Positions 8,836-17,371 of a stretch of DNA of 64,000 bases are shown here, piece after piece. This DNA is from Martinezella multihospitum (GTDB taxonomy: Bacteria; Pseudomonadota; Alphaproteobacteria; Rhizobiales; Rhizobiaceae). The position numbers and the translations under genes were made by a program. Position 1 is the first letter of the stretch; the number at the start of each line of letters is the position of its first letter. The DNA lies in contig NZ_FMAG01000001.1 of assembly GCF_900094585.1 (NCBI RefSeq), positions 186,001 through 250,000 of the forward strand. Reading direction: 5' to 3'. A model generated the notes under the pieces. It saw nothing but the letters and a program-made list of their open reading frames with translations, had not been told where the DNA came from and did no database searches.

Positions 8836-9828
8836 TCAGGCAACGAGGGAAAGGCGCTCTTTGGCGAGCAATTCGATTGAGTTGAGCCGTTCGGCTGCCG
8901 TCAGCGCCGGCGTGTCGAGTACGAATTCCTCAATGCCGTAGCGGCGGTGGAGCGTGTCGAGCTCGTCGCGGATCTGTGCTGCCGTGCCATGCAGCACGCC
9001 CGGCACCTTCTCCTCGGTTCGGAAATCAGCAAAGCCCGCCTGACGCGCGAATTCCGACGCCTGTTCCTGGGTGCCAACATTGACGCTCTGGCCGTTGGGC
9101 AGGAAAAGCTTGACGATGCGCAGCTGACCGACACGCTCGCGGGCATGGGCCTCGCTTTCGGCAGCGAAGGCTGCCAGCGCCAGGATCGGCACCTTGCCGC
9201 CGGTAGCCTGCTCATAGGCTTCAAAGGTCTTCTGCAGGTTTTCCGGGTCGCCATTCAGATGGCCGGCGAACACCAGCCTCCAGCCCTTCTCCGCGGCAAG
9301 TTTCGCACTTTCCACGCTTGCACCAAGGAGGAAGCGTTCTGGTGAGCGCGGCGGGAAAGGCGTGGCCAGCGCGCCATCGGAATGAGGATCGGCAGCAAGG
9401 TAGGTGTTGATGTCGGAGAGTTGCTCGGCAAAGTCCGGCTTCTTCTCGGGATCGAAGGCGCGCTGCAGCGCCCGGGTCGAGAGCGGAAATCCGCCCGGCG
9501 CTTTGCCAACGCCGAGATCGATGCGGCCGGGAGCCAGTGAAGCCAGGAGATTGAAGGCCTCCGCAACCTTATAGGCGCTGTAGTGCTGCAGCATCACACC
9601 GCCGGAGCCGAGGCGGATCTTCGAGGTTCTGGCCAGAAGGTAAGCGATCAGAACTTCCGGCGCCGAGCTCGCGAGGTTCGCCATGTTGTGGTGCTCTGCG
9701 ACCCAGAAGCGATGGTAGCCAAGTTCTTCGGCCCGGACAGCCAAGCGCGCGGTGGCACCGAGCGCATCGGTGGCATTGAGCCCCTGTTCAATGGGGCTCT
9801 TGTCGAGGAGGCTAAGGAGATAAGACAT
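8836..9828 (-). CDS. MsnO8-type LLM flavin-dependent oxidoreductase, first gene of operon
   Basis: 330 aa luciferase-like protein. It shows AVRAEELGYHRFWVAEHHNM near the N-terminus and IRLGSGGVMLQHYSAYKVAEAFNLLASLAPGRIDLGVGKAPGG, the pattern typical of the MsnO8/YtmO branch. The B. subtilis S-cysteine operon also carries a member of this branch (YtmO/CmoO). It is promoter-proximal: 351 bases without a supported gene lie upstream, with an ATAGTCTATAAAAA element 44 bases before its start. The next gene starts 22 bases downstream, so all eight genes to 773 can form one transcript. The precise substrate is unknown. Confidence 0.9.
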   Translation of the reverse strand: MSYLLSLLDKSPIEQGLNATDALGATARLAVRAEELGYHRFWVAEHHNMANLASSAPEVLIAYLLARTSKIRLGSGGVMLQHYSAYKVAEAFNLLASLAPGRIDLGVGKAPGGFPLSTRALQRAFDPEKKPDFAEQLSDINTYLAADPHSDGALATPFPPRSPERFLLGASVESAKLAAEKGWRLVFAGHLNGDPENLQKTFEAYEQATGGKVPILALAAFAAESEAHARERVGQLRIVKLFLPNGQSVNVGTQEQASEFARQAGFADFRTEEKVPGVLHGTAAQIRDELDTLHRRYGIEEFVLDTPALTAAERLNSIELLAKERLSLVA

Positions 9829-10179
9829 GCCGTTTCATCCATGTTTGCGCTCAATGCCGACCATCGATCACATAGTCTATAAAAAACATAGATTTTAAGT
9901 TATTTAAGAAACAGCTTTCTTTTTCTTTCGCCGGATGCGGAAAAAATCGGCAGTGACCCAAAGCGGCACCGATGGACGCCGCCGCGGCCTTCAATGACAT
10001 GATCGAGCACCTGTTGAGACTACGCCTGATAGGAGGAGAACGCGGCGTCGGGCAGTTACACCGCGAACCATCGATCATCTGACGGGCTGCGACGCCTCTC
10101 ACCATGCAAAGAAGGCCTAAGCGACAGCGATTGAACGCAATAGATTGCCAAAACCCGCAAATCAGTTCACCTTTCAATC
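9829..10179. other. Intergenic region upstream of the eight-gene operon
   Basis: No convincing gene. It holds the AT-rich promoter area of the minus-strand operon near 9868-9905. A 36-codon frame at 9972-10082 on the plus strand has no ribosome site and no recognisable relatives. Confidence 0.6.
9872..9892. promoter_or_regulatory. Putative operator: ATAGTCTATAAAAA element
   Basis: The sequence contains the palindrome ATAGTCTAT followed by an A-tract, and an overlapping inverted repeat TCTAT-N7-ATAGA. The same 14 bases occur at 10968-10981 in front of the tauABC-like operon. It lies 44 bases upstream of the first codon of the eight-gene operon, a plausible place for promoter or activator contact. 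Confidence 0.5.
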
Positions 10180-10413
10180 ATGCCCTATATCGCACGACCA
10201 TTCGTGACCGATGATGATCCCGACCGGGAAATCCGCTGCCAGGACGCACTGCAAGCCGCTTTTCGAGAGTTGCTGAGTGCCGCGACCTTGGCGGGATGGT
10301 CGGAACGTGAAGTCGCCTTGGCGATTGCTGAGCTTGCGGACAAGCATTTGCTCTCGCTTGAAACCCATGACAATACCGACGCTCTCATCGCGCTTTTGCG
10401 GCGGATGACCTAG
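10180..10413 (+). CDS. Small conserved hypothetical protein, 77 aa
   Basis: Acidic helical protein beginning MPYIARPFVTDDDPDREIRC, with a body (ALQAAFRELLSAATLAGWSEREVALAIAELADKHLL) that looks like a three-helix bundle. No signal peptide, Cys pair or known motif. The reading frame has coding-like base use, and the amphipathic pattern AIAELAD-KHLLSLE argues for a real protein. The ribosome site is weak. It stands alone between the two sulfur operons and has no evident link to them. Confidence 0.5.
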   Translation: MPYIARPFVTDDDPDREIRCQDALQAAFRELLSAATLAGWSEREVALAIAELADKHLLSLETHDNTDALIALLRRMT

Positions 10414-10542
10414 TCAGCCAACCGTCCCCTGCGAGAGCATCGATCGTTGCGGTGCTCAATGCATGCCACCGCCGCCACCTTCCTTTAGATCGATATTGCT
10501 CAGGATCAGCGCAAGCGGAATGGCGAAGATCCGCATCAGCAC

Positions 10543-10845
10543 ATGGAATACATCGATATCCCGAAGGACACGATCACCATGACACCGGGCAACCGGCCCG
10601 ATACCTCACCGACCGATCACATGGGCTTTCTGGATGCATTGACGGACATCTTCTTTCATGAAGAGCAGCGTGCCGCCTACGCAGCCGCCCTCGAACGGGG
10701 AGGAACGCTCGTCACCGCGCAGGAAATGAATGAGGCGCAGCATAATATCGCTGTGCCGATTCTGGCGGAAAGAGGCCAGATCGATCTCAACGAGCGCGAA
10801 AGCGCCGGTTACGCCAGCGGAGCTTTCGCTTTGCCGCTGGAATGA
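10543..10845 (+). CDS. Small protein related to YsnF/AvaK-type (DUF2382-like) stress proteins
   Basis: 100 aa. The central segment FFHEEQRAAYAAALERGGTLVTA, followed by AVPILAERGQIDLNER, resembles the repeated motif of YsnF/AvaK-like stress proteins (an AYAEALRRGG-type helix, then a DILDRHGAVDIDER-type motif). The usual long N-terminal Gly-rich barrel is missing, so this may be a short variant or a remnant. A second ATG at 10579, with AAGGA about 10 bases before it, is an alternative start. It is expressed, if at all, independently of the downstream tau-like genes, which have their own promoter area. Confidence 0.5.
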   Translation: MEYIDIPKDTITMTPGNRPDTSPTDHMGFLDALTDIFFHEEQRAAYAAALERGGTLVTAQEMNEAQHNIAVPILAERGQIDLNERESAGYASGAFALPLE

Positions 10846-10967
10846 CCGATGCCAACCGGAGTTCAGGATTTTGGCGAGTTCATGAGCGCCGATATCCATA
10901 TCGGCTTCCTCCACCGGAAAGATGCCAGCCCTGTCGTCTTCGTCAATTCGGACAAACAATTCCTATT

Positions 10968-10984
10968 ATAGTCTATAAAAATAG
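10968..10984. promoter_or_regulatory. Putative operator: second ATAGTCTATAAAAA element
   Basis: The 14-base sequence seen before the divergent S-cysteine operon recurs here, continued by TAG. It lies 102 bases upstream of the tauA-like start codon, in an AT-rich patch in otherwise GC-rich DNA. One regulator acting on both sulfur operons is the simplest reading. Confidence 0.5.
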
Positions 10985-11082
10985 TTTGCTATTTCTATCG
11001 ATCCTGTCCCCGATTTCGCTAGGCTCTGCGCATTGCATTCAGGGAACCGCCGGAAAATCTGATCCGGCCAAGGGGACTAGTC

Positions 11083-12096
11083 ATGAAATTCAACACAATG
11101 ATCGCTGCGGCCGTTTTGGGTCTCGCCAGCATTTCCATGGCGGCCGGCGCGGCCGCTGCCGACAAGAAGGTCGTCGTCGCCTATCAGACCGACGCCCTGC
11201 CCTCCTCGGTCGCGATCGCCAATGGCGATTTCGCGAGGGAGACGGGCTATGAGATCGACTTCCGCAAGTTCAATTCCGGAGCAGAGATCTTCGCCGCCAT
11301 CGCATCCGGCGACGTCCAGATCGGCTATGTCGGCTCCAGCCCGTTTGCCGCTGCTGCTTCACGCGGACTCGAGGTGAAGGCCTTTTACCTCTCGTCCATC
11401 TCGGGCGTCGATGAAGCTCTGGTGGTGCGCAATGGCTCCGGCATCAACACGCTTGCCGATCTGAAGGGAAAGAAGCTCGCGGCAGCACCGGTCTCCACCG
11501 ACCACTATCAGCTGCTCGCCCTCATCAAGTCCCTTGGCTTGAGCGAAAAGGACGTGCAGGTCTTTGCCATCCCGCAGCCGGAAATCGTCGCAAGCTACAA
11601 TCGCGGCGATATCGACGGCGGCTTCGTCTGGGACCCGGCGCTCACCGAGCTGAAGAAGAACGGCAAGGTGCTGGTGACATCCAAGGACGTCGCCGACAAG
11701 GGTGCCCCGACGTTTTCCGCCTGGGTCGCAACCTCGAAATTCGCAGCAGACAACCCGCAGTTTCTGAAGGCCTATGCCTCGGTGATCAATAAATACTACG
11801 CCTCGTTCGCAGCCGATAAGGCCGCCTGGGGACCGGATAGCGACAACGCCAAGGCACTTGCCAAGCTGCTGGGCGGCACGGCAGACCAGCAGGCGGCAGC
11901 GCTGAAGAACCTCACTCTGCTGACGCCCGACGTGCAGGCATCGGCCGCTTGGCTCGGCGGCAGCGATCAATCCGGCGCGGCCAAGATCCTCAAGGACACG
12001 GCAACCTTCCTGAAGAGCCAGGGAAAGGTCTCCGAGGTTCTGCCGAACTACGGCGCGTTCGTCACCGCCGACGCGCTTGTCAGCGCGAGCAACTGA
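11083..12096 (+). CDS. tauA: Taurine/sulfonate ABC transporter substrate-binding protein (TauA-like)
   Basis: 337 aa with a Sec signal peptide ([26 protein letters not shown], then DKK). The mature part has the NMT1/SsuA fold. [26 protein letters not shown] and [26 protein letters not shown] match E. coli TauA block for block. It binds taurine or a related alkanesulfonate in the periplasm and hands it to TauBC, encoded downstream. A strong hairpin separates it from the ATPase gene. Because the downstream oxygenase is SsuD-like rather than TauD-like, the ligand could be another sulfonate. Confidence 0.9.
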   Translation: MKFNTMIAAAVLGLASISMAAGAAAADKKVVVAYQTDALPSSVAIANGDFARETGYEIDFRKFNSGAEIFAAIASGDVQIGYVGSSPFAAAASRGLEVKAFYLSSISGVDEALVVRNGSGINTLADLKGKKLAAAPVSTDHYQLLALIKSLGLSEKDVQVFAIPQPEIVASYNRGDIDGGFVWDPALTELKKNGKVLVTSKDVADKGAPTFSAWVATSKFAADNPQFLKAYASVINKYYASFAADKAAWGPDSDNAKALAKLLGGTADQQAAALKNLTLLTPDVQASAAWLGGSDQSGAAKILKDTATFLKSQGKVSEVLPNYGAFVTADALVSASN

Positions 12097-12106
12097 TCCT
12101 TCCTGG

Positions 12107-12131
12107 CGCCGGCGCGCTTGCCGCGCCGGCG
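12107..12131. terminator. Stem-loop behind tauA
   Basis: Perfect 10-bp GC-only stem (CGCCGGCGCG and its complement) with a CTTGC loop, 11 bases after the tauA stop and 21 bases before tauB. With no U-run it is probably an mRNA-stabilising or attenuating hairpin that raises binding-protein output over membrane components. Confidence 0.7.
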
Positions 12132-12151
12132 TCGCAATATCGAGAGAGCCC

Positions 12152-12940
12152 ATGCTTCAAGTCGACCATGCCAGCGTCTTCTTTGCAGCGCGTGACGGCA
12201 GAACCGTTCACGCGCTCGATCGCGTTTCCTTTAACATTCCCGAGCGCGGTATCGTTGTGGCGCTTGGCGCATCCGGCTGCGGCAAATCCACCCTGCTCAA
12301 TGCGATCGCCGGCTTCCTGCCGCTGTCGGAGGGAAAGATCACGCTCGACGGCAGGCCGGTTTCGGGTCCCGGCGCGGATCGCGGTGTCGTCTTCCAGAAG
12401 GATTCGCTGCTGCCATGGAAATCCGTGATCGATAATGTGGCCCTCGGCCTGCAATTTGCCGGGCTGGGCAGGCGGGAACGCCGGGATCGCGCATCGGAGC
12501 TGCTACGGCTTGTCGGCCTGAGCGATTTTGCCAATGCCCTGCCCTACGAACTGTCGGGCGGCATGCGCCAGCGCGTCGGCATTGCCCGGGCGCTCGCCAC
12601 GGATCCGGATATCCTGCTGATGGACGAACCATTCGGCGCTCTCGACAGCCTGACGCGCGAGCAGATGCAGGAACTGCTGATCTCGGTCTGGACCAGAACC
12701 GACAAGCGCATCTTCTTCATCACGCATTCGATCGAGGAGGCTTTGTTTCTCGGCACTGAGGTGCTTGTCATGTCTCCGAGACCGGGGCGCATCGTTGCCC
12801 GCTTCGAGCTTGATTTCGTTCATCGCTTCGCTGCCAACCGCGATACGAAGGCGATCGTCTCGTCGCCTGAGTTCAGCAGCCTTCGGGAAGAAATCCGCGC
12901 TATCCTCCACAGCGCTGACAACATCAGGAGCGTGGCATGA
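12152..12940 (+). CDS. tauB: Taurine/sulfonate ABC transporter ATP-binding protein (TauB-like)
   Basis: 262 aa from the ATG at 12152; longer in-frame starts would read through the hairpin behind tauA. Walker A is GASGCGKST, signature [15 protein letters not shown], Walker [21 protein letters not shown] and the switch His is in FITHSIEEA. The run [25 protein letters not shown] is diagnostic for the taurine/nitrate/sulfonate ATPase group. It powers import together with TauC, whose start codon overlaps the tauB stop by four bases (ATGA), so the two are translationally coupled. Confidence 0.93.
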   Translation: MLQVDHASVFFAARDGRTVHALDRVSFNIPERGIVVALGASGCGKSTLLNAIAGFLPLSEGKITLDGRPVSGPGADRGVVFQKDSLLPWKSVIDNVALGLQFAGLGRRERRDRASELLRLVGLSDFANALPYELSGGMRQRVGIARALATDPDILLMDEPFGALDSLTREQMQELLISVWTRTDKRIFFITHSIEEALFLGTEVLVMSPRPGRIVARFELDFVHRFAANRDTKAIVSSPEFSSLREEIRAILHSADNIRSVA

Positions 12941-13791
12941 GTGACATCATCGAAACGCGCCCGATTGCCGTCTCTCCAAGGGAAGCGCAACCGAAGCTGG
13001 TTCGCGTTCCAAGTTTCGGTGTGGGCGAGAAGCCCACCATCGCCATCAGCATCGCGACCGCAATCGTCTGCCTCTTATTATGGTGGCTCGTCACCAAGCT
13101 CGGCCTGGTATCTCATCTCTTCCTGCCCCGCCCCGATGAAGTGCTGACCCAGATCGGCGTTGTCTACCGCGATGGCTATGCCGGCGCTTCGCTTTCCGAA
13201 CATATATTGGCAAGCCTGTTCCGCATCGTTGTCGCCGCGGCCGTCGCGATCGGGGTCGGCATTCCTGTCGGTCTGCTGATGGGCCTCAACCGCTGGGCAA
13301 AGGGAATTCTCGATACGCCGATCGAATTCTATTGGCCGCTGCCGCCCCTTTCCTATCTGCCGCTGATGATCATATGGCTCGGCATCGGCGAGACCTCGAA
13401 GATCACCCTTCTCGTGCTCGCCATGTTCGCGCCGATCTGCCTGTCCGCCCACGCCGGCGTCCGTTCGCTGCCGCTGGAGCGGGTCAATGCCGCACGGTCT
13501 CTCGGCGCCAACCGGCTGCAGCTTTTCTTCAACGTCGTCCTGCCTTCTGCGCTGCCGGAAATCCTGACGGGTATCCGGATCGCCTTCGGCATCGGCTGGG
13601 GAACTTTGGTGGCGGCCGAACTCATCGCCTCGACCCGCGGCATTGGCTTTATGATCATGTCGGCGTCGCAGTTCCTTGCCACCGACGTCGTCTTCGTCGG
13701 CATCGGCATCATTGCGGTCTGCGCCTTCGCCTTCTCGACCGCCGTCCGCATTCTCGAAGCGGTTCTCGTGCCATGGAAGGGCAAGCTTTAG
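12937..13791 (+). CDS. tauC: Taurine/sulfonate ABC transporter permease (TauC-like)
   Basis: 284 aa inner-membrane permease with about six hydrophobic segments. The first is [18 protein letters not shown]. An EAA-type loop near residues 185-205 reads [31 protein letters not shown], and [25 protein letters not shown] follows. These match the SsuC/TauC family. Translation is coupled to tauB through an ATGA overlap. The following monooxygenase gene lies about 100 bases further on, on the same strand. Confidence 0.92.
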   Translation: MSDIIETRPIAVSPREAQPKLVRVPSFGVGEKPTIAISIATAIVCLLLWWLVTKLGLVSHLFLPRPDEVLTQIGVVYRDGYAGASLSEHILASLFRIVVAAAVAIGVGIPVGLLMGLNRWAKGILDTPIEFYWPLPPLSYLPLMIIWLGIGETSKITLLVLAMFAPICLSAHAGVRSLPLERVNAARSLGANRLQLFFNVVLPSALPEILTGIRIAFGIGWGTLVAAELIASTRGIGFMIMSASQFLATDVVFVGIGIIAVCAFAFSTAVRILEAVLVPWKGKL

Positions 13792-13864
13792 ACGCCAGAG
13801 CGGTGAGCCGAGCATTGATGACGGCTCTCCCCACCACAAATCCCATATCAATACAGACAGACCG

Positions 13865-13888
13865 ACAGGCACAGGCACAGGCACAGGC
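13865..13888 (+). repeat. Tandem hexamer ACAGGC x4 abutting a start codon
   Basis: Four perfect copies of ACAGGC end exactly at the ATG of the SsuD-like gene. Each copy carries an AGG triplet that can pair weakly with 16S rRNA, so the array itself stands where the ribosome site should be. Copy-number change would alter the leader by multiples of six without a frameshift. Confidence 0.9.
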
Positions 13889-14959
13889 ATGAGCGATAAC
13901 AGCGAATTTCTCTGGTACATCCCCAATGACGTCAAGCCGGGCCACCGTGGCGATTCCGCCGTGGAAAACCACAACAGCCTCGAAACCCTGACCAGCCATG
14001 CCAAGGCGTTGGAGGATCACGGCTGGAAGGGCGCATTGATCGGAACGGGCTGGGGCCGACCCGACACCTTCACCGTCGCGGCCGCACTGGCGGCACGGAC
14101 CACCAGCTTCGAGCCGCTCATCGCAATCCGCCCCGGCTACTGGCGGCCGGCGCATTTCGCCTCTGCGGCCGCAACGCTTGATCAACTGAGCGGTGGTCGC
14201 GTGCGCGTCAACATCGTTTCCGGCAAGGACAATCTTGCCGCCTATGGCGACAGCGAGGGCGATCAGGCGCATCGCTACGGCCGCACCAAGGAGTTCATGC
14301 GCCTCACGCGCAAGCTCTGGACCGAAGAGAATGTCACCTATGAGGGGGAACACTTTCGCGTCAACGAATCCACGGCCGCGCCGCGCATCGAGCCTCGCGG
14401 TAAACGCCTGCATCCCAGGCTCTATTTCGGTGGTGCGTCGGATGCTGCAGAACGCGTTTCCGCCACGGAGGCCGATGTTCAGCTTTTCTGGGGCGAGCCA
14501 CTCGCCGACATCGCTGAGCGGATCAGCCGGCTCAAGGCACTAAGCAGAGATCTTGATCGCGATCTGCCGCCGCTGGAATTCGGGCTGCGCATTACGACGC
14601 TGGTGCGCGACACGACGGAGCAGGCCTGGACCGATGCCGAGGCGAAAGTCGCCGAGATGGCTGAGAATAAGGGCGTCGGCTGGAACGATCACCGGCAATC
14701 GATCGCAGTGGGCCAGAAACGACTGTTCGATCTTGCCGCGCGCGGCGACGTGCTTGACGACAACCTCTATACCGCGCCGGGCAAGTTCGGCGGCGGCGGC
14801 GCCGGCACCACCTGGCTGGTCGGCTCGCCAGAGGATGTCGCCAACTCCCTGCGTAAATATCGCGATCTCGGCATCACGCATTTCGTTCTTTCGGACACAC
14901 CCTATCTCTTGGAAATAAAGCGGCAAGGTGAGCAACTGCTGCCGCTGTTGCGCGCCTGA
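13889..14959 (+). CDS. LLM-class FMN-dependent alkanesulfonate monooxygenase-like protein (SsuD family)
   Basis: 356 aa. It begins FLWYIPNDV and keeps the SsuD pattern in PLIAIRPGYWRPAHFASAAATLDQLSGGRVRVNIVSGKDNLAAYGDSEG, plus RKLWTEENVTYEGEHFRV and PRLYFGGASDAAERVSA. SsuD enzymes use FMNH2 and oxygen to release sulfite from alkanesulfonates. Behind tauABC it would desulfonate the imported compound, taking the place held by the dioxygenase TauD in E. coli. No SsuE flavin reductase is encoded nearby. The ATG at 13889 fits the protein start; it is preceded by the ACAGGC array instead of a standard ribosome site. Confidence 0.92.
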   Translation: MSDNSEFLWYIPNDVKPGHRGDSAVENHNSLETLTSHAKALEDHGWKGALIGTGWGRPDTFTVAAALAARTTSFEPLIAIRPGYWRPAHFASAAATLDQLSGGRVRVNIVSGKDNLAAYGDSEGDQAHRYGRTKEFMRLTRKLWTEENVTYEGEHFRVNESTAAPRIEPRGKRLHPRLYFGGASDAAERVSATEADVQLFWGEPLADIAERISRLKALSRDLDRDLPPLEFGLRITTLVRDTTEQAWTDAEAKVAEMAENKGVGWNDHRQSIAVGQKRLFDLAARGDVLDDNLYTAPGKFGGGGAGTTWLVGSPEDVANSLRKYRDLGITHFVLSDTPYLLEIKRQGEQLLPLLRA

Positions 14960-15052
14960 AGGCGCGGCACGACGAGCCAATTGAAACACAGGAATTTCGA
15001 TTTCGCGGCTGGCCGGGATCGGCCGCCGGGGTTTCATAACGTCGTTGAATTA

Positions 15053-15071
15053 TTTATAGTCGAGGCTAAAC
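15053..15071. promoter_or_regulatory. Putative MntR operator in the mntR promoter
   Basis: The imperfect dyad TTTATAG-N6-CTAAAC lies about 40 bases before the mntR start and has the AT-flank/AG-CT layout of MntR boxes. Autoregulation by manganese is an inference. Confidence 0.35.
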
Positions 15072-15111
15072 ATCATTACACGACTCTTAATCATGAGGGA
15101 GATGAGCCGCC

Positions 15112-15561
15112 TTGACGAGATTGCCTGCCGCCCCGGAAAGCCGTCTTTCTTCGACCGAGATCGAGACGCACGCCGAGGCCTTTCAGAAAAGCCGCGACGA
15201 CCGACGCACGGAATTGATGGAAGATTACGTCGAACTCATCGCCGATCTGATAGAACATGCCGGCGAAGCGCGCCAGACCGATATTGCGCAAAGACTGGGA
15301 GTAACGCAGCCGACGGTTGCAAAAATGCTCAAGCGGCTCGCCGAGGAGAACCTGATCACGCAGCGCCCCTATCGTGGCGTGTTCCTGACTGAAGAAGGGC
15401 ACCGCCTGGCGGTGGCGACCCGTCGGCGCCATGAGATCGTCGAGGCCGTCCTTTGCCGTCTTGGCGTCGATCCTGATACGGCGAGGAATGATGCCGAGGG
15501 CATCGAACACCACGTCAGCGAAAAGACCCTCAAAGCCTTCGAGCGTTTTTTGAAGACGTGA
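15112..15561 (+). CDS. mntR: Manganese-responsive DtxR-family regulator MntR
   Basis: 149 aa. A TTG at 15112 must be the start, because an in-frame TGA lies at 15103-15105. A GAGGGAG site precedes it by about ten bases. An N-terminal winged helix is seen ([44 protein letters not shown]), followed by a metal-binding/dimerisation part ([34 protein letters not shown]), whose His and Glu residues are the expected ligands. The N-terminal extension resembles E. coli-type MntR. It represses manganese uptake genes when Mn is ample. No mntH or sitABC lies in this window, so its targets are elsewhere. Confidence 0.9.
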   Translation: MTRLPAAPESRLSSTEIETHAEAFQKSRDDRRTELMEDYVELIADLIEHAGEARQTDIAQRLGVTQPTVAKMLKRLAEENLITQRPYRGVFLTEEGHRLAVATRRRHEIVEAVLCRLGVDPDTARNDAEGIEHHVSEKTLKAFERFLKT

Positions 15562-15780
15562 CGGCAATGTGCGCTACCAAATTGGGCTGCGATTGAACTG
15601 GAGAGCCATTTTGGGCACAATTTCAACAAGAATGAGTTGAAAAGAAACCGGTATTGATTGTCCGGCTTGACCCGCTGCCTGGTATCAACGCAAGGTTTAC
15701 CAATGCTCGTTAAGCAGAACTTAGCGAACGGCCGGTTTTTGCATTTCGCATCCTGACTTTTATTGCCGGCGCAGGGAATC

Positions 15781-17250
15781 ATGATGAACGCCCAGGACTT
15801 CAGCAGCACCGTTTTCGACCTTGCCCCCGTCGCCATGTGGCTGGAGGATTTCAGCGGCGTCAAGGAGCAGTTCGAACTCTGGCGTGCGGAAGGCGTGACG
15901 GACCTGCGTTCCTATCTGCTCGCCGACGTGCAGCGCGTCGCGTCCTGCTCGCAAAGGATCAAGCTTCTTGCCGTCAATGCCAGGACACTGGAGCTCTTCG
16001 AGGCGCCGTCCTTCGAGATGCTTGTCGGAAGCCTTTCGCGGGTCTTCCGGGACGAGATGCTGCACAGCCATGTCAACGAGCTTGTCGCGCTCTGGGAAGG
16101 CAAGACCGAATTTTCCGGCACGGCGATCAACTATTCTCTTGGCGGCAAACGGCTCGACATCCAGCTTCGCGGCGTCATCCTGCCGGGCCATGAGACCTCC
16201 TGGAGCCGGTTGCTGCTGACGACGGAAGACGTGACGGCCCGCGAGGAGGCGAGACGGCAGGAAGAGCGGCAGCGCCGCTATGCCGAGGGCATGTTCGAGC
16301 ATTCGCCCGTTTCCCTGTGGGTCGAGGATTTCAGCCGCATCAAGATCCTGCTCGATGAGATCCGGCATCGCGGCATCGTCGACTTCCAGGTATTTCTCGA
16401 CGTGCATCCGGAATTCGTCCAGCAATGCATGAGCGAAATCAGTGTGCTTGACGTCAATCAGGCAACGCTCGATCTCTTCTGCGCGCCGGATCGCCAGACC
16501 CTGCACCACAGGATCGGTGAAGTGTTCCGCGATGACATGGAGAAGCATTTTCGCGGGCAATTGGTGGAATTGTGGAACGGCCGCCTCTTCCATCAGCGTG
16601 AGGTGTTGAACTACGCGCTCGACGGATCGGAACGCCACGTCCTCCTGCAGTTTTCCGTCTTTCCCGGTTACGAGAACGACTGGTCGCTGGTGCAGGTAGC
16701 GCTGACCGATATTACGGCGCGCAAGAAGGCGGAAGCCTATCTCGAATATCTCGGCAAGCACGACGTACTCACCAGGCTCTACAACCGTGCCTTCTATATG
16801 GAGGAGCTCAACAGGCTGGAGCGCAAATCCCTTCGGCCGGTATCGGCCATCATTCTCGATCTGAACGGCCTGAAGGAGGCCAATGACGAGAGCGGCCACG
16901 ATGCAGGCGACGCGCTGCTGCGCCGCATGGGCGAGGTGCTGAACAGCGTCGTCTCCCTGCCGAACCACGCCGCCCGCATCGGCGGCGACGAATTTGCCGT
17001 TCTCATGCCGGGCGCCGATGAAATCGCGGTTGCCGCGATGGTCGAGACGATCAACGAACTGCTGAAGATCAACAATCAGTTCTATTCGAGCGCGCCACTC
17101 AGCGTCTCCATCGGCGTTGCCACGAGCCTGCCCGGCGAAACCATGGAAGCCATGATCAAGCGCGCAGATCTCGGCATGTACGAGCAGAAGAAAGCTCATT
17201 ACGCCGCAGCTGCCACCATAGGCCCGCATCAGGCAAAGCACGGCGCCTGA
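15781..17250 (+). CDS. Diguanylate cyclase with two tandem PAS-like sensor domains
   Basis: 489 aa from the ATG at 15781 (AGGGA just upstream; a TTG at 15763 is less likely). Two homologous sensor units follow each other: residues about 4-150, containing FDLAPVAMWLEDFSGVK, and about 170-315, containing FEHSPVSLWVEDFSRIK. Each ends in a PAS-type strand and a TAREEA/TARKKA linker. The C-terminal domain has the intact active-site motif in ARIGGDEFAVLMPG and the opening YLGKHDVLTRLYNRAFYMEEL. It should make cyclic-di-GMP in the cytoplasm; no membrane segment is present. The PAS ligand is unknown. Confidence 0.92.
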   Translation: MMNAQDFSSTVFDLAPVAMWLEDFSGVKEQFELWRAEGVTDLRSYLLADVQRVASCSQRIKLLAVNARTLELFEAPSFEMLVGSLSRVFRDEMLHSHVNELVALWEGKTEFSGTAINYSLGGKRLDIQLRGVILPGHETSWSRLLLTTEDVTAREEARRQEERQRRYAEGMFEHSPVSLWVEDFSRIKILLDEIRHRGIVDFQVFLDVHPEFVQQCMSEISVLDVNQATLDLFCAPDRQTLHHRIGEVFRDDMEKHFRGQLVELWNGRLFHQREVLNYALDGSERHVLLQFSVFPGYENDWSLVQVALTDITARKKAEAYLEYLGKHDVLTRLYNRAFYMEELNRLERKSLRPVSAIILDLNGLKEANDESGHDAGDALLRRMGEVLNSVVSLPNHAARIGGDEFAVLMPGADEIAVAAMVETINELLKINNQFYSSAPLSVSIGVATSLPGETMEAMIKRADLGMYEQKKAHYAAAATIGPHQAKHGA

Positions 17251-17371
17251 CGCCCCGGCATAGGAACCGGCCCGCACAATCCATTGAAACGGTTGAGTTT
17301 CACACGCCCGATCGCCGGGAACAAAAAACGCGACTTCTCATTTGGCTCTCTGGGAAAGATGGAGTTTTGAC

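Noticed and set aside
9972..10082. 36-codon frame reading MDAAAAFNDMIEHLL
   Set aside because: It has a protein-like start but no ribosome site or known relatives, and it lies in a promoter gap.
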